Shown here: positions 1 to 9,454 of the stretch, piece after piece
Layout: each line of letters opens with the position of its first letter
How positions within the stretch are numbered: position 1 is the stretch's first letter
DNA from: Methylocystis sp. IM3
GTDB taxonomy: Bacteria; Pseudomonadota; Alphaproteobacteria; Rhizobiales; Beijerinckiaceae
Direction: 5' to 3'
Assembly (NCBI RefSeq): GCF_038070105.1
Contig: NZ_JBBPBZ010000002.1
Span: 233,501 to 297,500 of the forward strand
Length of the DNA: 64,000 nt
Translations under genes and position numbers: made by a program
The notes under the pieces: model-generated
Told to the model about the DNA's origin: nothing
The model's input: only the letters and a program-made list of their open reading frames with translations
Database searches by the model: none

Positions 1-568
1 CCTTGAGCGATTCGATCTCCATCACGAGCGCTGCGATCTTGTCGTTGCCATCCTGCGAGACGGCGGCGGCGAGCGCCGACGACTCCCTCATCAGCCTCAT
101 GAAGCGGGCGGCGGGGATCTTGAGCACGGAGGTCGGCCCGATCGCCTCGGCCGAGATGCGATAGGCTTCGCCGGGGCTCACCGGCGGCTCGCCCACCGTC
201 TCGCCGTTCGAGCGGATGCCGATCAGCGTCTCGTCGCCGCTGGGCGCGGTGCGGAGCATTTTCACGTAGCCGCGCAGAATGACGACGACCGCCGCGACAG
301 GATCGCCCTGGCGGAATATGACGTCCCCGTCGTCGAGAGCTTCCATCTTGGCTTCGAGCGCGAGGCGCGCGAGCGTCGGCTCGTCGACAAGGGAGAAAAG
401 GCGCAGATCGCGCAGCGCCGGCTGTTCGGCGACGGCCGCGCGCCCGTTGCGGCGGTTCGCCCGGCCCTTCCGGGGCGCGGCGAGGCCCAGCGCAGGGTCG
501 CTCGTCTGTGTGGACACGCCCGCATCCCCCTTTTCGCGAAAACGGCTTCGCGGCCTGTTCATGGGCAT
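1..568 (-). CDS. Crp/Fnr-family transcriptional regulator, C-terminus off the left edge
   Basis: The reverse strand reads a continuous frame from ATG at 568 to the window edge (about 189 residues). After a basic, low-complexity N-terminus comes a cyclic-nucleotide-binding-like beta-roll, recognisable from ALRDLRLFSLVDEPTLARL, a VVILRGYVKML strand and IGIRSNGETVGE. The DNA-binding helix-turn-helix expected in Crp/Fnr proteins would lie beyond position 1, so DNA binding is inferred. The start is the ATG at 568, preceded by GGGAAG about 9 nt upstream; a second ATG at 562 and a GTG at 517 are in frame. No cysteine cluster for an Fnr-type iron-sulfur site is visible in the part present, so an oxygen-sensing role cannot be claimed. 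Confidence 0.75.
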   Translation of the reverse strand, partial: MPMNRPRSRFREKGDAGVSTQTSDPALGLAAPRKGRANRRNGRAAVAEQPALRDLRLFSLVDEPTLARLALEAKMEALDDGDVIFRQGDPVAAVVVILRGYVKMLRTAPSGDETLIGIRSNGETVGEPPVSPGEAYRISAEAIGPTSVLKIPAARFMRLMRESSALAAAVSQDGNDKIAALVMEIESLK

Positions 569-700
569 AAAAGCTTGCTTCCCGCCGGGGCCGCCAGCTC
601 GAAGGCGAGGGAGCGCAACCGGTCGATAAGGGAAGGCTAACGCGAATGGGGACGACGCGAAAGACGAGCGCGCGGGACAAACCGTCGCACGCGGGCGGGC

Positions 701-1330
701 CTATTCGGGCGGCGCGCCGCGGGCGAGCAGAAACACCGCCTGCTCGCCGAAGAAATTCCACACCCACCAGGGGGCATTGACGCGGATCGGCACGCCGGCG
801 TGGTCGAGCGCGACGCCGCGCTCGATGCCGGCGCCCAGTTCGTCGATCAGCTCCACGAAATCCCGGATCGTGCAAAGGTGGATATTGGGCGTGTCGTGCC
901 AGCTGTAGGCGAGATTGCCGGTGACCGGCATGCGGCCGCGGAAGGCGAGCTGCGTGCGCACGCGCCAATAGCCGAAGTTTGGAAAGGAGACGATGGCGCG
1001 CCGCCCGATGCGCAGCATGTTGCGCAAGGCATCGCGCGGCCGGCGCGTCGCCTGCAATGTCTGCGAGAGGATCACATAGTCGAAGCCGTCGTCGGGATAG
1101 TCGGCGAGATCGGTGTCGGCGTCGCCCTGAATGACGGAGAGTCCCTTGGCGACGCATTCGTTGACGCCGCGCTGCGAGAGCTCCACGCCGCGTCCGTCGA
1201 CGTTCTTTCTCTGCGCGAGAAGCTGCAGCAGCGCGCCGTCGCCGCAGCCGACGTCGAGCACGCGCGCGCCCCGTTCGACCATGTCGACGATGAGAAGATG
1301 ATCCTGGCGCGGAGCGTCGATCCTGTTCAT
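701..1330 (-). CDS. metW: Methionine biosynthesis protein MetW
   Basis: A 209-residue class I methyltransferase-fold protein. VLDVGCGDG at residues 24-32 is the SAM-binding motif I, followed by the MetW-typical [11 protein letters not shown] and [11 protein letters not shown] segments. MetW works with MetX in methionine synthesis in Alphaproteobacteria and appears to be needed for full homoserine acetyltransferase activity; its own chemistry is not settled. Its ATG overlaps the metX stop by 4 nt (ATGA), so the two are translationally coupled. Length and order are normal for the family. Confidence 0.95.
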   Translation of the reverse strand: MNRIDAPRQDHLLIVDMVERGARVLDVGCGDGALLQLLAQRKNVDGRGVELSQRGVNECVAKGLSVIQGDADTDLADYPDDGFDYVILSQTLQATRRPRDALRNMLRIGRRAIVSFPNFGYWRVRTQLAFRGRMPVTGNLAYSWHDTPNIHLCTIRDFVELIDELGAGIERGVALDHAGVPIRVNAPWWVWNFFGEQAVFLLARGAPPE

Positions 1331-2649
1331 GCGCGTCCCTTCAGCCCGCGCGCCGCGGCGGCCGCTTCGAGAAAGCCGCGCGTCGTCGCGATGAACATGG
1401 GTTCATGCAGCAGAAAGGCGTCGTGGCCCTTGTCGGATTCGATCTCGACGAAGGAAACCGACGCGCCGCCGGCGTTGAGCGCATGGACGATCGCGCGCGA
1501 ATCCGAAGTTGGATAGAGCCAGTCGGAATCGAAGGCGACGACGCAAAAACGCGTCTTCGTGTCCTTGAAGGCCTGCGCCAGCGAGCCGCCGTAATCGGCC
1601 GCGAGATCGAAATAGTCGCAGGCGCGCGTCACGAAGAGATAGGAATTGGCGTCGAAGCGCTCGACGAAGGCGAGGCCCTGGTAGCGCAGATAGTTCTCGA
1701 CCTGAAAGTCGGCGTCGAAGGAGAAGGTCGGCGCCGAGCGGTCCTGAAGCTTGCGCCCGAATTTGCGCTGAAGCGCGGCCTCCGACAGATAAGTGATGTG
1801 CGCCGACATGCGCGCGACCGCGAGCCCCTTTTCGGGGCGCACGCCCTGTTCGAGATAGCGCCCGCCGCGCCAGTCGGGATCGGCCATCACCGCCTGCCGG
1901 CCGACCTCGTTGAAGCCGATGTTCTGCGCCGTATGTTTCGCCGCCGTGGCGATGGGCATGGCCGCGAAGACGCGGTCGGGATAGCTCGCCGCCCATTGCA
2001 GCACCTGCATGCCGCCCATGGAGCCGCCCGCGACGCAAAACAGCGTCTCGATTCCCAGATGGTCGATGAGCATCGCCTGGGCGCGCACCATGTCTCGGAT
2101 GGTGACGACCGGAAAGTCGAGCCCATAGGGCCGACCTGTCGCCGGATTGATCGACGCCGGCCCCGTCGTGCCCATGCAGCCGCCCACGACATTGGAGCAG
2201 ATGATGAAATAACGCTCGGTGTCGAAAGGCTTGCCCGGCCCGACCATCGCCTCCCACCAGCCGGGCTTGCCGGTCACGGGATTGACGCCGGCCGCATATT
2301 GGTCGCCGGTCAGCGCGTGGCAGAGCAGAATGGCGTTGCTCTTTTCGGCGTTGAGGGCGCCATAGGTCTCGTAGCCGATGGAAAGCGGCGCAATGCGGCC
2401 GCCGCCGTCGGTGACGAGCGCCTGCCCGGCCGGAAAGACGACGCACTTGCCATTGGCGCGGCCCGTAAGGCCGCTGGCCTCGCCGCTGCTCTTGCCGCCG
2501 CTGTTCTTGCCGCCGCTCTCCGTGGCCTTGGGCTCGGCGGCCGCCTGCTGAGCCTGATCGGATTGGGTCAAAATGTCCTCGCGTTCGATATGCCGAACGA
2601 ATTGTTCGGCAACATCGAGGCGCGAGCCGGGCCTGTCAAGGCCCGACAT
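1327..2649 (-). CDS. metX: Homoserine O-acetyltransferase MetX
   Basis: Alpha/beta-hydrolase acyltransferase that transfers acetyl from acetyl-CoA to L-homoserine, the first committed step to methionine. The nucleophile elbow GGSMGG places Ser210; Asp376 in DSDWLYP and His409 in DKGHDAFLL complete the triad. The family core starts near residue 68; the first 65 residues are low complexity (Gly/Ser/Lys/Gln). The ATG at 2649 has no clear ribosome site. A TTG at 2571 (414-residue product) has GAGG about 6 nt upstream and could be the true start, which would put the palindrome at 2592-2610 in the leader. The gene lies 30 nt after the upstream hydrolase and is coupled to metW. Confidence 0.94.
   Translation of the reverse strand: MSGLDRPGSRLDVAEQFVRHIEREDILTQSDQAQQAAAEPKATESGGKNSGGKSSGEASGLTGRANGKCVVFPAGQALVTDGGGRIAPLSIGYETYGALNAEKSNAILLCHALTGDQYAAGVNPVTGKPGWWEAMVGPGKPFDTERYFIICSNVVGGCMGTTGPASINPATGRPYGLDFPVVTIRDMVRAQAMLIDHLGIETLFCVAGGSMGGMQVLQWAASYPDRVFAAMPIATAAKHTAQNIGFNEVGRQAVMADPDWRGGRYLEQGVRPEKGLAVARMSAHITYLSEAALQRKFGRKLQDRSAPTFSFDADFQVENYLRYQGLAFVERFDANSYLFVTRACDYFDLAADYGGSLAQAFKDTKTRFCVVAFDSDWLYPTSDSRAIVHALNAGGASVSFVEIESDKGHDAFLLHEPMFIATTRGFLEAAAAARGLKGRA
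2592..2610. promoter_or_regulatory. Perfect 7-bp inverted repeat at the 5' end of metX
   Basis: GCCGAAC, a 5-nt spacer and GTTCGGC form a perfect inverted repeat. It lies inside the metX frame if the ATG at 2649 is used, or 21 nt upstream if translation starts at TTG 2571. It could be an operator or an mRNA hairpin near the start. I could not match it to the SAM-II riboswitch pattern found before metX/metA in related bacteria. Confidence 0.35.
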
Positions 2650-2679
2650 ATCCGTGCGCGGCCAAAGACCGCGGGCGCG

Positions 2680-3525
2680 TCAATCCCTGGACAAGAGGTC
2701 GCGCGGCGGCGCGCCCGCAGGGGGCGCGCCCATCAGCTCGACGGCGGCGCAAAGCTGGGCGAGGTCTTGCTCCCGCGACAGGCGGTGGTCTCCGTCGGCG
2801 ATGAAGGTCAACGTCACCGGATCGGCGGAGAGATGCTCGACGAGCGTCAGCGCATGGCGCCAGGGCACGTCGGGGTCGTCCATGCCTTGCAGGATATGCA
2901 CCCGCGCATGCGCGCGCATCATGCCGCCGAGCAGGAGATGCCGGCGCCCGTCCTCGATGAGCCGGCGCGTGATGGGCGTGGGCTCGGCGGCATATTGTGA
3001 GGCGCGCAGGAAGGCGCCTTTCTCCATGATGTCGCGCTGCGCGGCGGGGTCGAGGTTCTTCCACATCAACTCCTCGGTGAAATCGACCGCCGGCGCCAGC
3101 AGGACGAGCCCCGCGAGGCGCCCGTCCTCGCCCCGTTCGGCCAGGCGCCTGGCGAGCAGCAAAGCGATCCAGCCGCCCATGGAGCTGCCGATCAGGATTT
3201 GCGGCCCCCTGGTCGACCGCAGGAACACGCCCTCGGCCTGGGCGAGCCAGTCGCCGATGCAGCCGTCCTCGAACTTGCCGCCCGAAAGTCCGTGTCCGGA
3301 GTAATCGAAGCGCAGAAAGGCGCGGCCATGCGCGCGCGCCCACTCGTCGAGACGGGAAGCCTTGGTCGAGGCCATGTCGGAGGCGAATCCGCCGAGCCAG
3401 ACCAGCCCCGGCCCGCCGTCCCCCTCCGGCGCGGCCGGCCGCAGCCGCCGCGCGATGCGCCAGGGCGCGCCGCCGGCAGGGTCCTCAATGTCGACGTAAT
3501 CAACGTCTATTTCGCTGTGATTCAT
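2680..3525 (-). CDS. Alpha/beta-hydrolase family protein
   Basis: A 281-residue serine hydrolase of unknown substrate. GSSMGGW is the nucleophile elbow, the FDYSGHGLSGG strand-turn is the usual region before it, and DGDHRL near the C-terminus supplies the His. The ATG at 3525 has GGGAAG just upstream; a longer reading frame to 3714 has no support. It is transcribed toward metX with a 30-nt gap, so it probably heads the hydrolase-metX-metW unit, although nothing in its sequence ties it to methionine synthesis. A glycosyltransferase gene diverges from it across 130 nt. Confidence 0.85.
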   Translation of the reverse strand: MNHSEIDVDYVDIEDPAGGAPWRIARRLRPAAPEGDGGPGLVWLGGFASDMASTKASRLDEWARAHGRAFLRFDYSGHGLSGGKFEDGCIGDWLAQAEGVFLRSTRGPQILIGSSMGGWIALLLARRLAERGEDGRLAGLVLLAPAVDFTEELMWKNLDPAAQRDIMEKGAFLRASQYAAEPTPITRRLIEDGRRHLLLGGMMRAHARVHILQGMDDPDVPWRHALTLVEHLSADPVTLTFIADGDHRLSREQDLAQLCAAVELMGAPPAGAPPRDLLSRD

Positions 3526-3655
3526 GGACTTCCCACATCCGCCCGTTGCTGGCTCCAGGCCTGTTTTTCCGCCCCGGCGCTCACAGTTGGTAAATAATCT
3601 CGCCAGAGAATGCGAGCCGGTCGGATATCGGATCGAACGCTCGCCCAATCGCCGC

Positions 3656-4861
3656 ATGTCACAGACGCTCGCCCCTCTCGCCGCCGCCGCCGACCCCATC
3701 CTCGCCGGGCGCACGGTGCTGCAAATCGTGCCCGATCTTCAATCGGGGGGCGCGGAGCGCGCCGCGATCGACATGGCGGAGGCCCTCGCGCAGCTCGGCT
3801 GCCGATCGCTCGTCGCCTCGCGCGGCGGACGGATGGTGAGCGAGCTGCAATCGAAGGGCGGCGTCTGGCTTCCCTTCCCGGCCGCCACGAAGAACCCCAT
3901 CGCCATGGCGTTGAATTCGATGCAGCTCGCGCGCATCATTCGCGACGAGGGCGTCGACATCGTTCATGCGCGGTCGCGGGCGCCCGCCTGGGTCTCCTAT
4001 TACGCCACACGTCAGACCGGCGCGAAATTCGTCACGACCTATCACAGCGCCTATTACGGCGGCTCGCCGATCAAGCTTCGCTATAATGCGATCATGGCGT
4101 CGGGCGACGTCGTGATCGCAATCTCGGATTATGCGGCCGAGCGCATCCGCAGCTTGCATCCTGAAGCCGCGGGCCGCGTCGTCGTCATTCCGCGCGGCGC
4201 CGATCTGCGCGTCTTCTCGCCCGACGCCGTATCGTCCGCGCGCGTGGAGAGGCTGCGCGCGGAATGGGGCGTCGCGCCGCACGAGCGTGTGGCGCTGCTG
4301 CCGGCGCGACTCGCCGCCCGCAAGGGCCATGCGGTGATGATCGACGCGGCGCGCCGCCTCGCGGCGGAGGGGCTCGACGACATTCGCATCCTCTTCGTCG
4401 GCGATCCGCACAGCGACAGTTTCCGCCACGCGATCGAGGCTCAGATCTCGCGCGCGGGCGTCGAGGGCCTCGTGCGCAACGTCGGCCATTGCGAGGACAT
4501 GTCGGCGGCCTATCTCGCCGCGGCCGTCATCGTGGCGCCCTCGACCGAGCCCGAGGCCTTCGGCCGCGTCGCCATCGAGGCGCAGGCCATGGGGGCTCCG
4601 GTCATCGTCTCCGACATCGGCGCCTCGCCCGAGATCGTGCTGGCGCCCCCACAAACCCCGCGCCAGCAGGCCACAGGCTGGCGCGTGCCGCCGGGCGATC
4701 CGGAGAAGCTCGCCGAGGCGATTCGCGAGGCGCTGGCCATGCGCGCCTCAGAGCGTGACGAGATGGCGCTGCGCGCGCGCCAGAACGTGCAGGCGCGTTT
4801 CTCCGTCGAGCAGATGCAGCATGCGACGCTCGAGGCGTACAGGCGTCTGCTGCGCGGTTAG
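3656..4861 (+). CDS. Family 4 glycosyltransferase (GT-B fold)
   Basis: A 401-residue GT4-type glycosyltransferase likely acting on cell-surface polysaccharide or lipopolysaccharide at the cytoplasmic membrane face. The N-terminal Rossmann half has LQSGGAERAAIDMAEAL, and the C-terminal half has the nucleotide-sugar signature STEPEAFGRVAIEAQAMGAP at about residues 295-314. The first in-frame candidate (3524) is unlikely because it lies inside the divergent hydrolase start; ATG 3656 begins the conserved region correctly. It stands alone and is followed by a strong hairpin. The sugar donor and acceptor cannot be read from the sequence. Confidence 0.88.
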   Translation: MSQTLAPLAAAADPILAGRTVLQIVPDLQSGGAERAAIDMAEALAQLGCRSLVASRGGRMVSELQSKGGVWLPFPAATKNPIAMALNSMQLARIIRDEGVDIVHARSRAPAWVSYYATRQTGAKFVTTYHSAYYGGSPIKLRYNAIMASGDVVIAISDYAAERIRSLHPEAAGRVVVIPRGADLRVFSPDAVSSARVERLRAEWGVAPHERVALLPARLAARKGHAVMIDAARRLAAEGLDDIRILFVGDPHSDSFRHAIEAQISRAGVEGLVRNVGHCEDMSAAYLAAAVIVAPSTEPEAFGRVAIEAQAMGAPVIVSDIGASPEIVLAPPQTPRQQATGWRVPPGDPEKLAEAIREALAMRASERDEMALRARQNVQARFSVEQMQHATLEAYRRLLRG

Positions 4862-4886
4862 GCCCGAGGCTGGGGCGCGCCGTGGG

Positions 4887-4928
4887 GCGCGCCTTCCTGG
4901 ACGCAAAATTGCGCCCAGGAAGGCGCGC
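4887..4928 (+). terminator. Long perfect hairpin after the glycosyltransferase gene
   Basis: A GCGCGCCTTCCTGG-type arm pairs with its exact complement CCAGGAAGGCGCGC, with a further CGCAA/TTGCG stem inside the loop. The T-tract expected of a classical intrinsic terminator is missing, so it may be an imperfect terminator or an mRNA-stabilising hairpin. Confidence 0.5.
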
Positions 4929-4996
4929 ATCCGCGCCGAACTATCGCCCACAAAGACCCGCAGGCTCCTGTCATCGCCAACCAAGGAGCGATCGAC

Positions 4997-5467
4997 ATGA
5001 AGCTTTTCTCGGTCTTCGATCCCTTTGCGCGCCGTCTTTGCGCCGTGGTCCTGTTCGCGCTGACGGCGGCGTCCGCGGCTTTCGGCGCGAGCGACCCCGG
5101 CGACCCGCACGGCGTCTGGCGGCGGCCCGACGGCGGGGAGCAGTTCAGCTTCTATGACTGCGACGGCGGATTGCTCTGCGCCAGACTCGTCGCCGTCGCG
5201 AAGCCCGAAGACGCCGGCGCCGTCGGCACGGTGATCCTGCGCGGCGCCTCCAAGAGCGGCCCCAACGAATGGAAGGGCAAGCTCTACAATGCGCGCGACG
5301 GCAAGATCTACGAGGGGTACGTCACGCTGCGCTCGGCCAACGAGCTGCGACTCAAGGGGTGCCTGTGGGGTTTTCTCTGCGGCGGCGAGACATGGACCCG
5401 CGTCGCTGCGGCGGCGCCTGCGACAAAGCCGCGCGGCAGGGAGGCGGGCGCGGCGCAAGCGCAATAG
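4997..5467 (+). CDS. DUF2147 family secreted protein
   Basis: A 156-residue exported protein. Residues 1-30 form a signal peptide (basic start, hydrophobic core, AFGA cleavage region). The mature part begins with the DUF2147 pattern GVWRRPDG, then GKLYNARDGKIYEGYVTL and the LRLKGCLWGFLCGGETWTR motif with two cysteines. DUF2147 proteins are small periplasmic beta-barrel proteins of unknown role. The tail is Ala/Gly-rich and probably disordered. ATG 4997 follows an AAGGAG ribosome site. A typical terminator follows. Confidence 0.85.
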   Translation: MKLFSVFDPFARRLCAVVLFALTAASAAFGASDPGDPHGVWRRPDGGEQFSFYDCDGGLLCARLVAVAKPEDAGAVGTVILRGASKSGPNEWKGKLYNARDGKIYEGYVTLRSANELRLKGCLWGFLCGGETWTRVAAAAPATKPRGREAGAAQAQ

Positions 5468-5490
5468 GCGCGCCTTCCGCGAGCAAAGGG

Positions 5491-5518
5491 AGCGCCGCCT
5501 TCGGGGGGCGCTTTTTTT
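5491..5518 (+). terminator. Intrinsic terminator
   Basis: AGCGCC pairs with GGCGCT around a small loop and is followed by seven T residues. It ends the DUF2147 transcript. Confidence 0.85.
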
Positions 5519-5641
5519 GTCGCCTCCAGGTCGCGAACGGCTGTCTTTTGGATCGCAACTTGCTCCATTTAGACTTGCGCCTCGCCATTCGAGATTCGAA
5601 ATTCGCGAATCTCCGTCCTTTCGGGGCGCGCAGGGGGCTTC

Positions 5642-7501
5642 GTGGTCGAACAGACGTTGCATTTCGAGTCCTATCGCGAGGCGCTGGTCTTTCTCGCCAC
5701 CGCCGGCGTCGTCGTGCCGCTGTTCCACCGGCTGCGCATCAGCCCTGTCCTCGGCTTTCTGCTGGCCGGCGCGGCGCTCGGGCCGCATGGTCTCGGGCGC
5801 TTTGCGCAAAATCACGCCGTCGCCTCCCTGTTCACGATCACGGATGTCGAGGGAGTCTCCCAGCTCGCCGAATTCGGCCTCGTCTTCCTCCTGTTCATGA
5901 TCGGCCTCGAACTCTCCTGGGAGCGCCTCGCGCGCCTGCGCCGGCTCGTCTTCGGGCTGGGCTTTGCGCAGGTCGCGGTTTCGACCACGATGCTGGCGGC
6001 GGTCGGCCATTACTGGTTCGGCGTCGATCCGGCGCCCTCGATCCTGATGGGCGCGGCGCTCGCCATGTCCTCGACGGCCGTGGTGATGCCGGTGCTCTCC
6101 GAAGCGCGCCGCGTCAACAAGGCGCCGGGCCGCGTCGCCTTCTCGGTGCTGTTGCTCCAGGACCTCATGGTCGCGCCGGCGCTGTTCTTCGTCTCGGTGC
6201 TGGCGCGCGCCAAGACCGGGGGCTTCGGCGCCCTGGAGGCGGTGACGGCGTTTCTGCCGGCTTTCGTCGCGCTCGGCGCGCTCATCGTCTTCGGCCGCCT
6301 CCTGCTGCGGCCGCTGTTTCGCCTCGTCGCCTCCGTGCAGCTCACCGAGCTGTTCATGGCGGCCTGCCTGCTCGTCGTCATCGGCGAGGCGCTGGTGACC
6401 GCGGCGGCGGGCCTCTCCATGGGGCTCGGCGCCTTCATCGCCGGGCTGCTGCTCGCGGAAACCGAGTTCCGCCGCGAGATCGAAGTGACGATCGAGCCTT
6501 TCAAGGGGCTGCTGCTCGGGCTCTTCTTCGTCTCGGTCGGCGCCGGGCTCGACATTGGCGCGCTCGCGGCCGATCCGGGGCCCATCGTCCTGCACGCCCT
6601 GGGCCTCATCTTCGTCAAGGCGGCGATCATCTTTCCGCTGGCGCTGCTGTTCGACATTGATTGGCGCGCGGCGGCCGAAGCCGCGCTGCTGCTCGCGCCG
6701 GGAGGCGAATTCGCCTTCGCCCTGCTGACCTCGGCGATGATCGCGGGCGTGCTGCCGGGCCATTTCGGCGCCGACGCCATGGTGGTCGTCACGCTCAGCA
6801 TCTTCTTCATCCCCCTGCTGGGGCGGCTCGGGGCGCGTCTGGCGCGGCCCGCCGGGCCCGAGGACGAAGACGCGCAATACGCGCATCTCGCGCCGGGCAA
6901 CCCCATCGCGGAAGGGCGGGTGGTCATCGTCGGCTTCGGGCGCATCGGCAGTCTCGTGGGGGAAATGCTCGAGCGCCACAATGTGCCTTTCGTCGCGGTC
7001 GAAAATCTCGTGTCGCTCGTGTCCGAAGGGCGCGAGAAGGGCGTCGAAATCTACTGGGGCAATGCGGCGCGGCGCGACTTCCTGCTCAAATGCGGGATCG
7101 AGCAGGCGCGGGCGCTCGTCGTCACCATCGAGAATGCGCCCGCGGTCGAGGAGATCGTGCGCATCGCCCATGAGATCCGGGACGATCTGGTGATCGTCGC
7201 CCGCGCCCGCGACGCGCGCCACGCCACGACGCTCTATCGGCTGGGCGCCAGCGACGCCATTCCCGAAACCATCGAGGCGAGCCTCCAGCTCGCCGAGACC
7301 GTGCTCGTCGATGTGGGCGTGCCCATGGGCTATGTGATCGCGTCGATCCACGAAAAACGCGACGAATTCCGCAAGATCCTGCAACCCACTGGCGAAGAGG
7401 CGCGGGCGCGGCAGGTCGAGCGGCGCAAGGAGATCAAACGCGAACAGGCGCGGCGCCGCATTTCCGGCCGCTCGGCCGAGGAGGCGGGAGAGGAAGCCTG
7501 A
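5642..7501 (+). CDS. Monovalent cation:proton antiporter-2 (Kef/CPA2) with TrkA-N domain
   Basis: A 619-residue inner-membrane antiporter. Residues 1-390 hold about 12-13 hydrophobic helices of the Na+/H+ exchanger fold, including LVFLLFMIGLELSWERL and LLLAPGGEFAFALLTSAM. After a linker, EGRVVIVGFGRIGSLVGEML at about 423 opens a Rossmann TrkA-N (RCK) domain that would bind a nucleotide and gate K+/H+ exchange. The basic C-terminal tail (about residues 575-619) is charged and probably flexible. The start is GTG 5642 with CAGGGGG just upstream. Family members are KefB/KefC-like; glutathione gating cannot be judged here. Confidence 0.9.
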   Translation: MVEQTLHFESYREALVFLATAGVVVPLFHRLRISPVLGFLLAGAALGPHGLGRFAQNHAVASLFTITDVEGVSQLAEFGLVFLLFMIGLELSWERLARLRRLVFGLGFAQVAVSTTMLAAVGHYWFGVDPAPSILMGAALAMSSTAVVMPVLSEARRVNKAPGRVAFSVLLLQDLMVAPALFFVSVLARAKTGGFGALEAVTAFLPAFVALGALIVFGRLLLRPLFRLVASVQLTELFMAACLLVVIGEALVTAAAGLSMGLGAFIAGLLLAETEFRREIEVTIEPFKGLLLGLFFVSVGAGLDIGALAADPGPIVLHALGLIFVKAAIIFPLALLFDIDWRAAAEAALLLAPGGEFAFALLTSAMIAGVLPGHFGADAMVVVTLSIFFIPLLGRLGARLARPAGPEDEDAQYAHLAPGNPIAEGRVVIVGFGRIGSLVGEMLERHNVPFVAVENLVSLVSEGREKGVEIYWGNAARRDFLLKCGIEQARALVVTIENAPAVEEIVRIAHEIRDDLVIVARARDARHATTLYRLGASDAIPETIEASLQLAETVLVDVGVPMGYVIASIHEKRDEFRKILQPTGEEARARQVERRKEIKREQARRRISGRSAEEAGEEA

Positions 7502-7628
7502 GGCCCCCCCGCCTTACGGGAAGAGGATGGGCCGGGGCTCTCGCCCGTCAGGACGAGAACAATGGTGTTGCTGAAATGTTCGGGAGCATTTATTCCGCGC
7601 CCTAGGAATTCTTCCAGAGGCGGCCGCC

Positions 7629-8267
7629 ATGGACATTCTCTCTCATGCGCAAATCTGGGCCGCGATCGACGCGCTCGGCGAGCGTTACGGGCTGACGCCG
7701 TCAGGGCTTGCGCGCAAGGCGGGTCTCGATCCGACGACCTTCAACCGGTCCAAGCGCGAAACGCCCACGGGGCGCCAGCGCTGGCCCTCGACGGAATCGA
7801 TTGCAAAGGTGTTGCAGGCGACGGGCGCCAGCCTCGATGAATTCATGGCCCTGGTTTCGGACAACATCGGCGCGGCGCGGCGCCATACGCGGCCGTTGAT
7901 CGGCGTGGCGCAAGCCAGGGAGGGCGCCTTTTTCGACGATGCGGGCTTTGTGATCGGAGCGGGCTTCGACGAGATCGAGCTGCTCGCCGCCGCCGACGAA
8001 AACGCCTATGCGCTCGAGATTTCGGGCGACTCCATGGCGCCGCTCTATCGCGACGGCGACATTGTGATCGTCTCTCCCTCGGCCCCCGTGCGGCGCGGCG
8101 ACCGAGTCGTGGTCAGGACCGTCTCCGGCGAGATCATGGCCAAGGAGCTCAAGCGCCAGACCGCCCGCTCGGTGGAGTTGCGCTCCATCAATCCGGCCTA
8201 TCCCGACCGCGTCATTTCACGCGACGAACTTGCCTGGATGGCGCGGATTTTATGGGCGAGCCAGTGA
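7629..8267 (+). CDS. LexA-like S24 peptidase / HTH transcriptional regulator
   Basis: A 212-residue regulator. The N-terminal region (about 1-75) has a helix-turn-helix, seen in LTPSGLARKAGLDPTTFNRSKR. The C-terminal S24 domain has GDSMAPLYRDGD with nucleophile Ser135 and general base Lys172 in EIMAKELK, spaced 37 residues apart as in LexA. No Ala-Gly or Cys-Gly self-cleavage site is obvious in the linker, so autoproteolysis is not certain. It is not LexA itself, whose winged-helix N-terminus differs. Related proteins act as phage-like or stress repressors, but no phage genes lie nearby. Confidence 0.85.
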   Translation: MDILSHAQIWAAIDALGERYGLTPSGLARKAGLDPTTFNRSKRETPTGRQRWPSTESIAKVLQATGASLDEFMALVSDNIGAARRHTRPLIGVAQAREGAFFDDAGFVIGAGFDEIELLAAADENAYALEISGDSMAPLYRDGDIVIVSPSAPVRRGDRVVVRTVSGEIMAKELKRQTARSVELRSINPAYPDRVISRDELAWMARILWASQ

Positions 8268-8334
8268 GTCGCGCGCACGGAGCTGTGCTATAGAACGATT
8301 CCCCGAAGGCCCTTTCCCGAAGATGGGTTGGAAC

Positions 8335-9399
8335 ATGCGCCAGCACCTGATCGTCCCGCTCCTTGCCCTCCTGTCGCTTTGCGCCGGCTCCGCCCGCGGC
8401 GAGGACGCCTTGCGCGACCAGGCGAAAGGCCTGTTCCAGCCGATCCCCAAGACCGCGCCGGCGCTTCCCGACAATCCGGCGACGCCCGAGAAGCTCGCGC
8501 TCGGCAAGATGCTTTATTTCGAGCCGCGTCTCTCGGAGAGCCGCAGCTTCGCCTGCGCCACCTGCCACAATCTGAGCATGGGCGGCGTCGACGGCGGCGC
8601 GCTCTCCTCCGGCGCCGCCCAGCTCGCGGGCCGCGAGGTGCAGACGGTGCTCAACGCCGTCTTCAACAAATCGCAGTATTGGGACGGCCGCGCCTCGGAC
8701 CTTCAGGATCAGGTGGTCAATTCGGTGATGGCCAACCCGAAAGCCATGCTGAAGACCCGCGGCGGCCCGATGGCGATCAACCCGGTGGAGCTCTCCGCGA
8801 CGAAGCAGCGCGAGATCGACCAGCTCAAAACCATCCCCGGCTATCGGGACGCTTTCCAGAAGGCGTTCCCCGGCAGTCCCGACCCGCTCGTCTACGACAA
8901 TATCGGCCGCGCGATCGCCGTCTTCGAGGCGACGCTCATCACGCCCGACGCGCCATTCGACCGCTGGCTCACGGGCGACGACGCGGCGCTGGACGACGCC
9001 CAAAAGGCGGGCCTCAAGCTGTTCATCGACAAGGGGTGCGCCTCCTGCCACAACGGCATGAACATTGGCGGCGCGAGCTACGCCAAATTCGGCGTCGTCG
9101 CCAGTCCCGGCCCGGAGCATCTGCCGGCGGAGGACGCCGGCCGCTACACCGTCACCAAGTCCATCGCAGACCGCTACGTGTTCAAGACGCCGTCGCTGCG
9201 CAACGTCGAACTGACCGCGCCCTATTTTCATGCCGGGTCGACCTTCGATCTGAAGAAGGCCGTCGACATCATGGCGGACTCGCAGCTCGGGACGAAGCTT
9301 TCGGACGACGAGGCGACGAAGGTCGTCGCATTTCTCAAATCGCTCACCGGCAAGCAGCCCGAGATCGTGCTGCCGATCCTTCCGCCGCGCAACCGCTGA
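8335..9399 (+). CDS. Di-haem cytochrome c peroxidase family protein
   Basis: A 354-residue periplasmic protein with a Sec signal peptide (LIVPLLALLSLCAGSARG). Two c-type haem sites are present: CATCH at 74-78 (peroxidatic haem side) and CASCH at 235-239 (electron-transfer haem). The PSLRNVELTAPYFHAG segment is typical of CcpA/MauG-type peroxidases, which reduce hydrogen peroxide with electrons from small cytochromes. An in-frame ATG at 8323 would add four residues; the signal peptide fits either start. The gene ends at a strong terminator and faces the penicillin-binding protein gene. Confidence 0.9.
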   Translation: MRQHLIVPLLALLSLCAGSARGEDALRDQAKGLFQPIPKTAPALPDNPATPEKLALGKMLYFEPRLSESRSFACATCHNLSMGGVDGGALSSGAAQLAGREVQTVLNAVFNKSQYWDGRASDLQDQVVNSVMANPKAMLKTRGGPMAINPVELSATKQREIDQLKTIPGYRDAFQKAFPGSPDPLVYDNIGRAIAVFEATLITPDAPFDRWLTGDDAALDDAQKAGLKLFIDKGCASCHNGMNIGGASYAKFGVVASPGPEHLPAEDAGRYTVTKSIADRYVFKTPSLRNVELTAPYFHAGSTFDLKKAVDIMADSQLGTKLSDDEATKVVAFLKSLTGKQPEIVLPILPPRNR

Positions 9400-9424
9400 G
9401 CGGCCTGAGCGCCGGATGATGAAA

Positions 9425-9454
9425 GGGCGGGCGCCTCGCGGCCCGCCCTTTTTT
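9425..9454 (+). terminator. Intrinsic terminator after the peroxidase gene
   Basis: GGGCGGGC and GCCCGCCC form a perfect 8-bp stem with an 8-nt loop, followed by six T residues. Confidence 0.9.

Noticed and set aside
2571..2679. SAM-II type riboswitch before metX
   Set aside because: The leader lacks the conserved pseudoknot and A-rich elements; only a simple palindrome is present, and metX follows another gene by 30 nt.
3524..3655. Longer N-terminus of the glycosyltransferase
   Set aside because: It would overlap the start of the divergent hydrolase and add a Pro/Arg-rich stretch with no family match.
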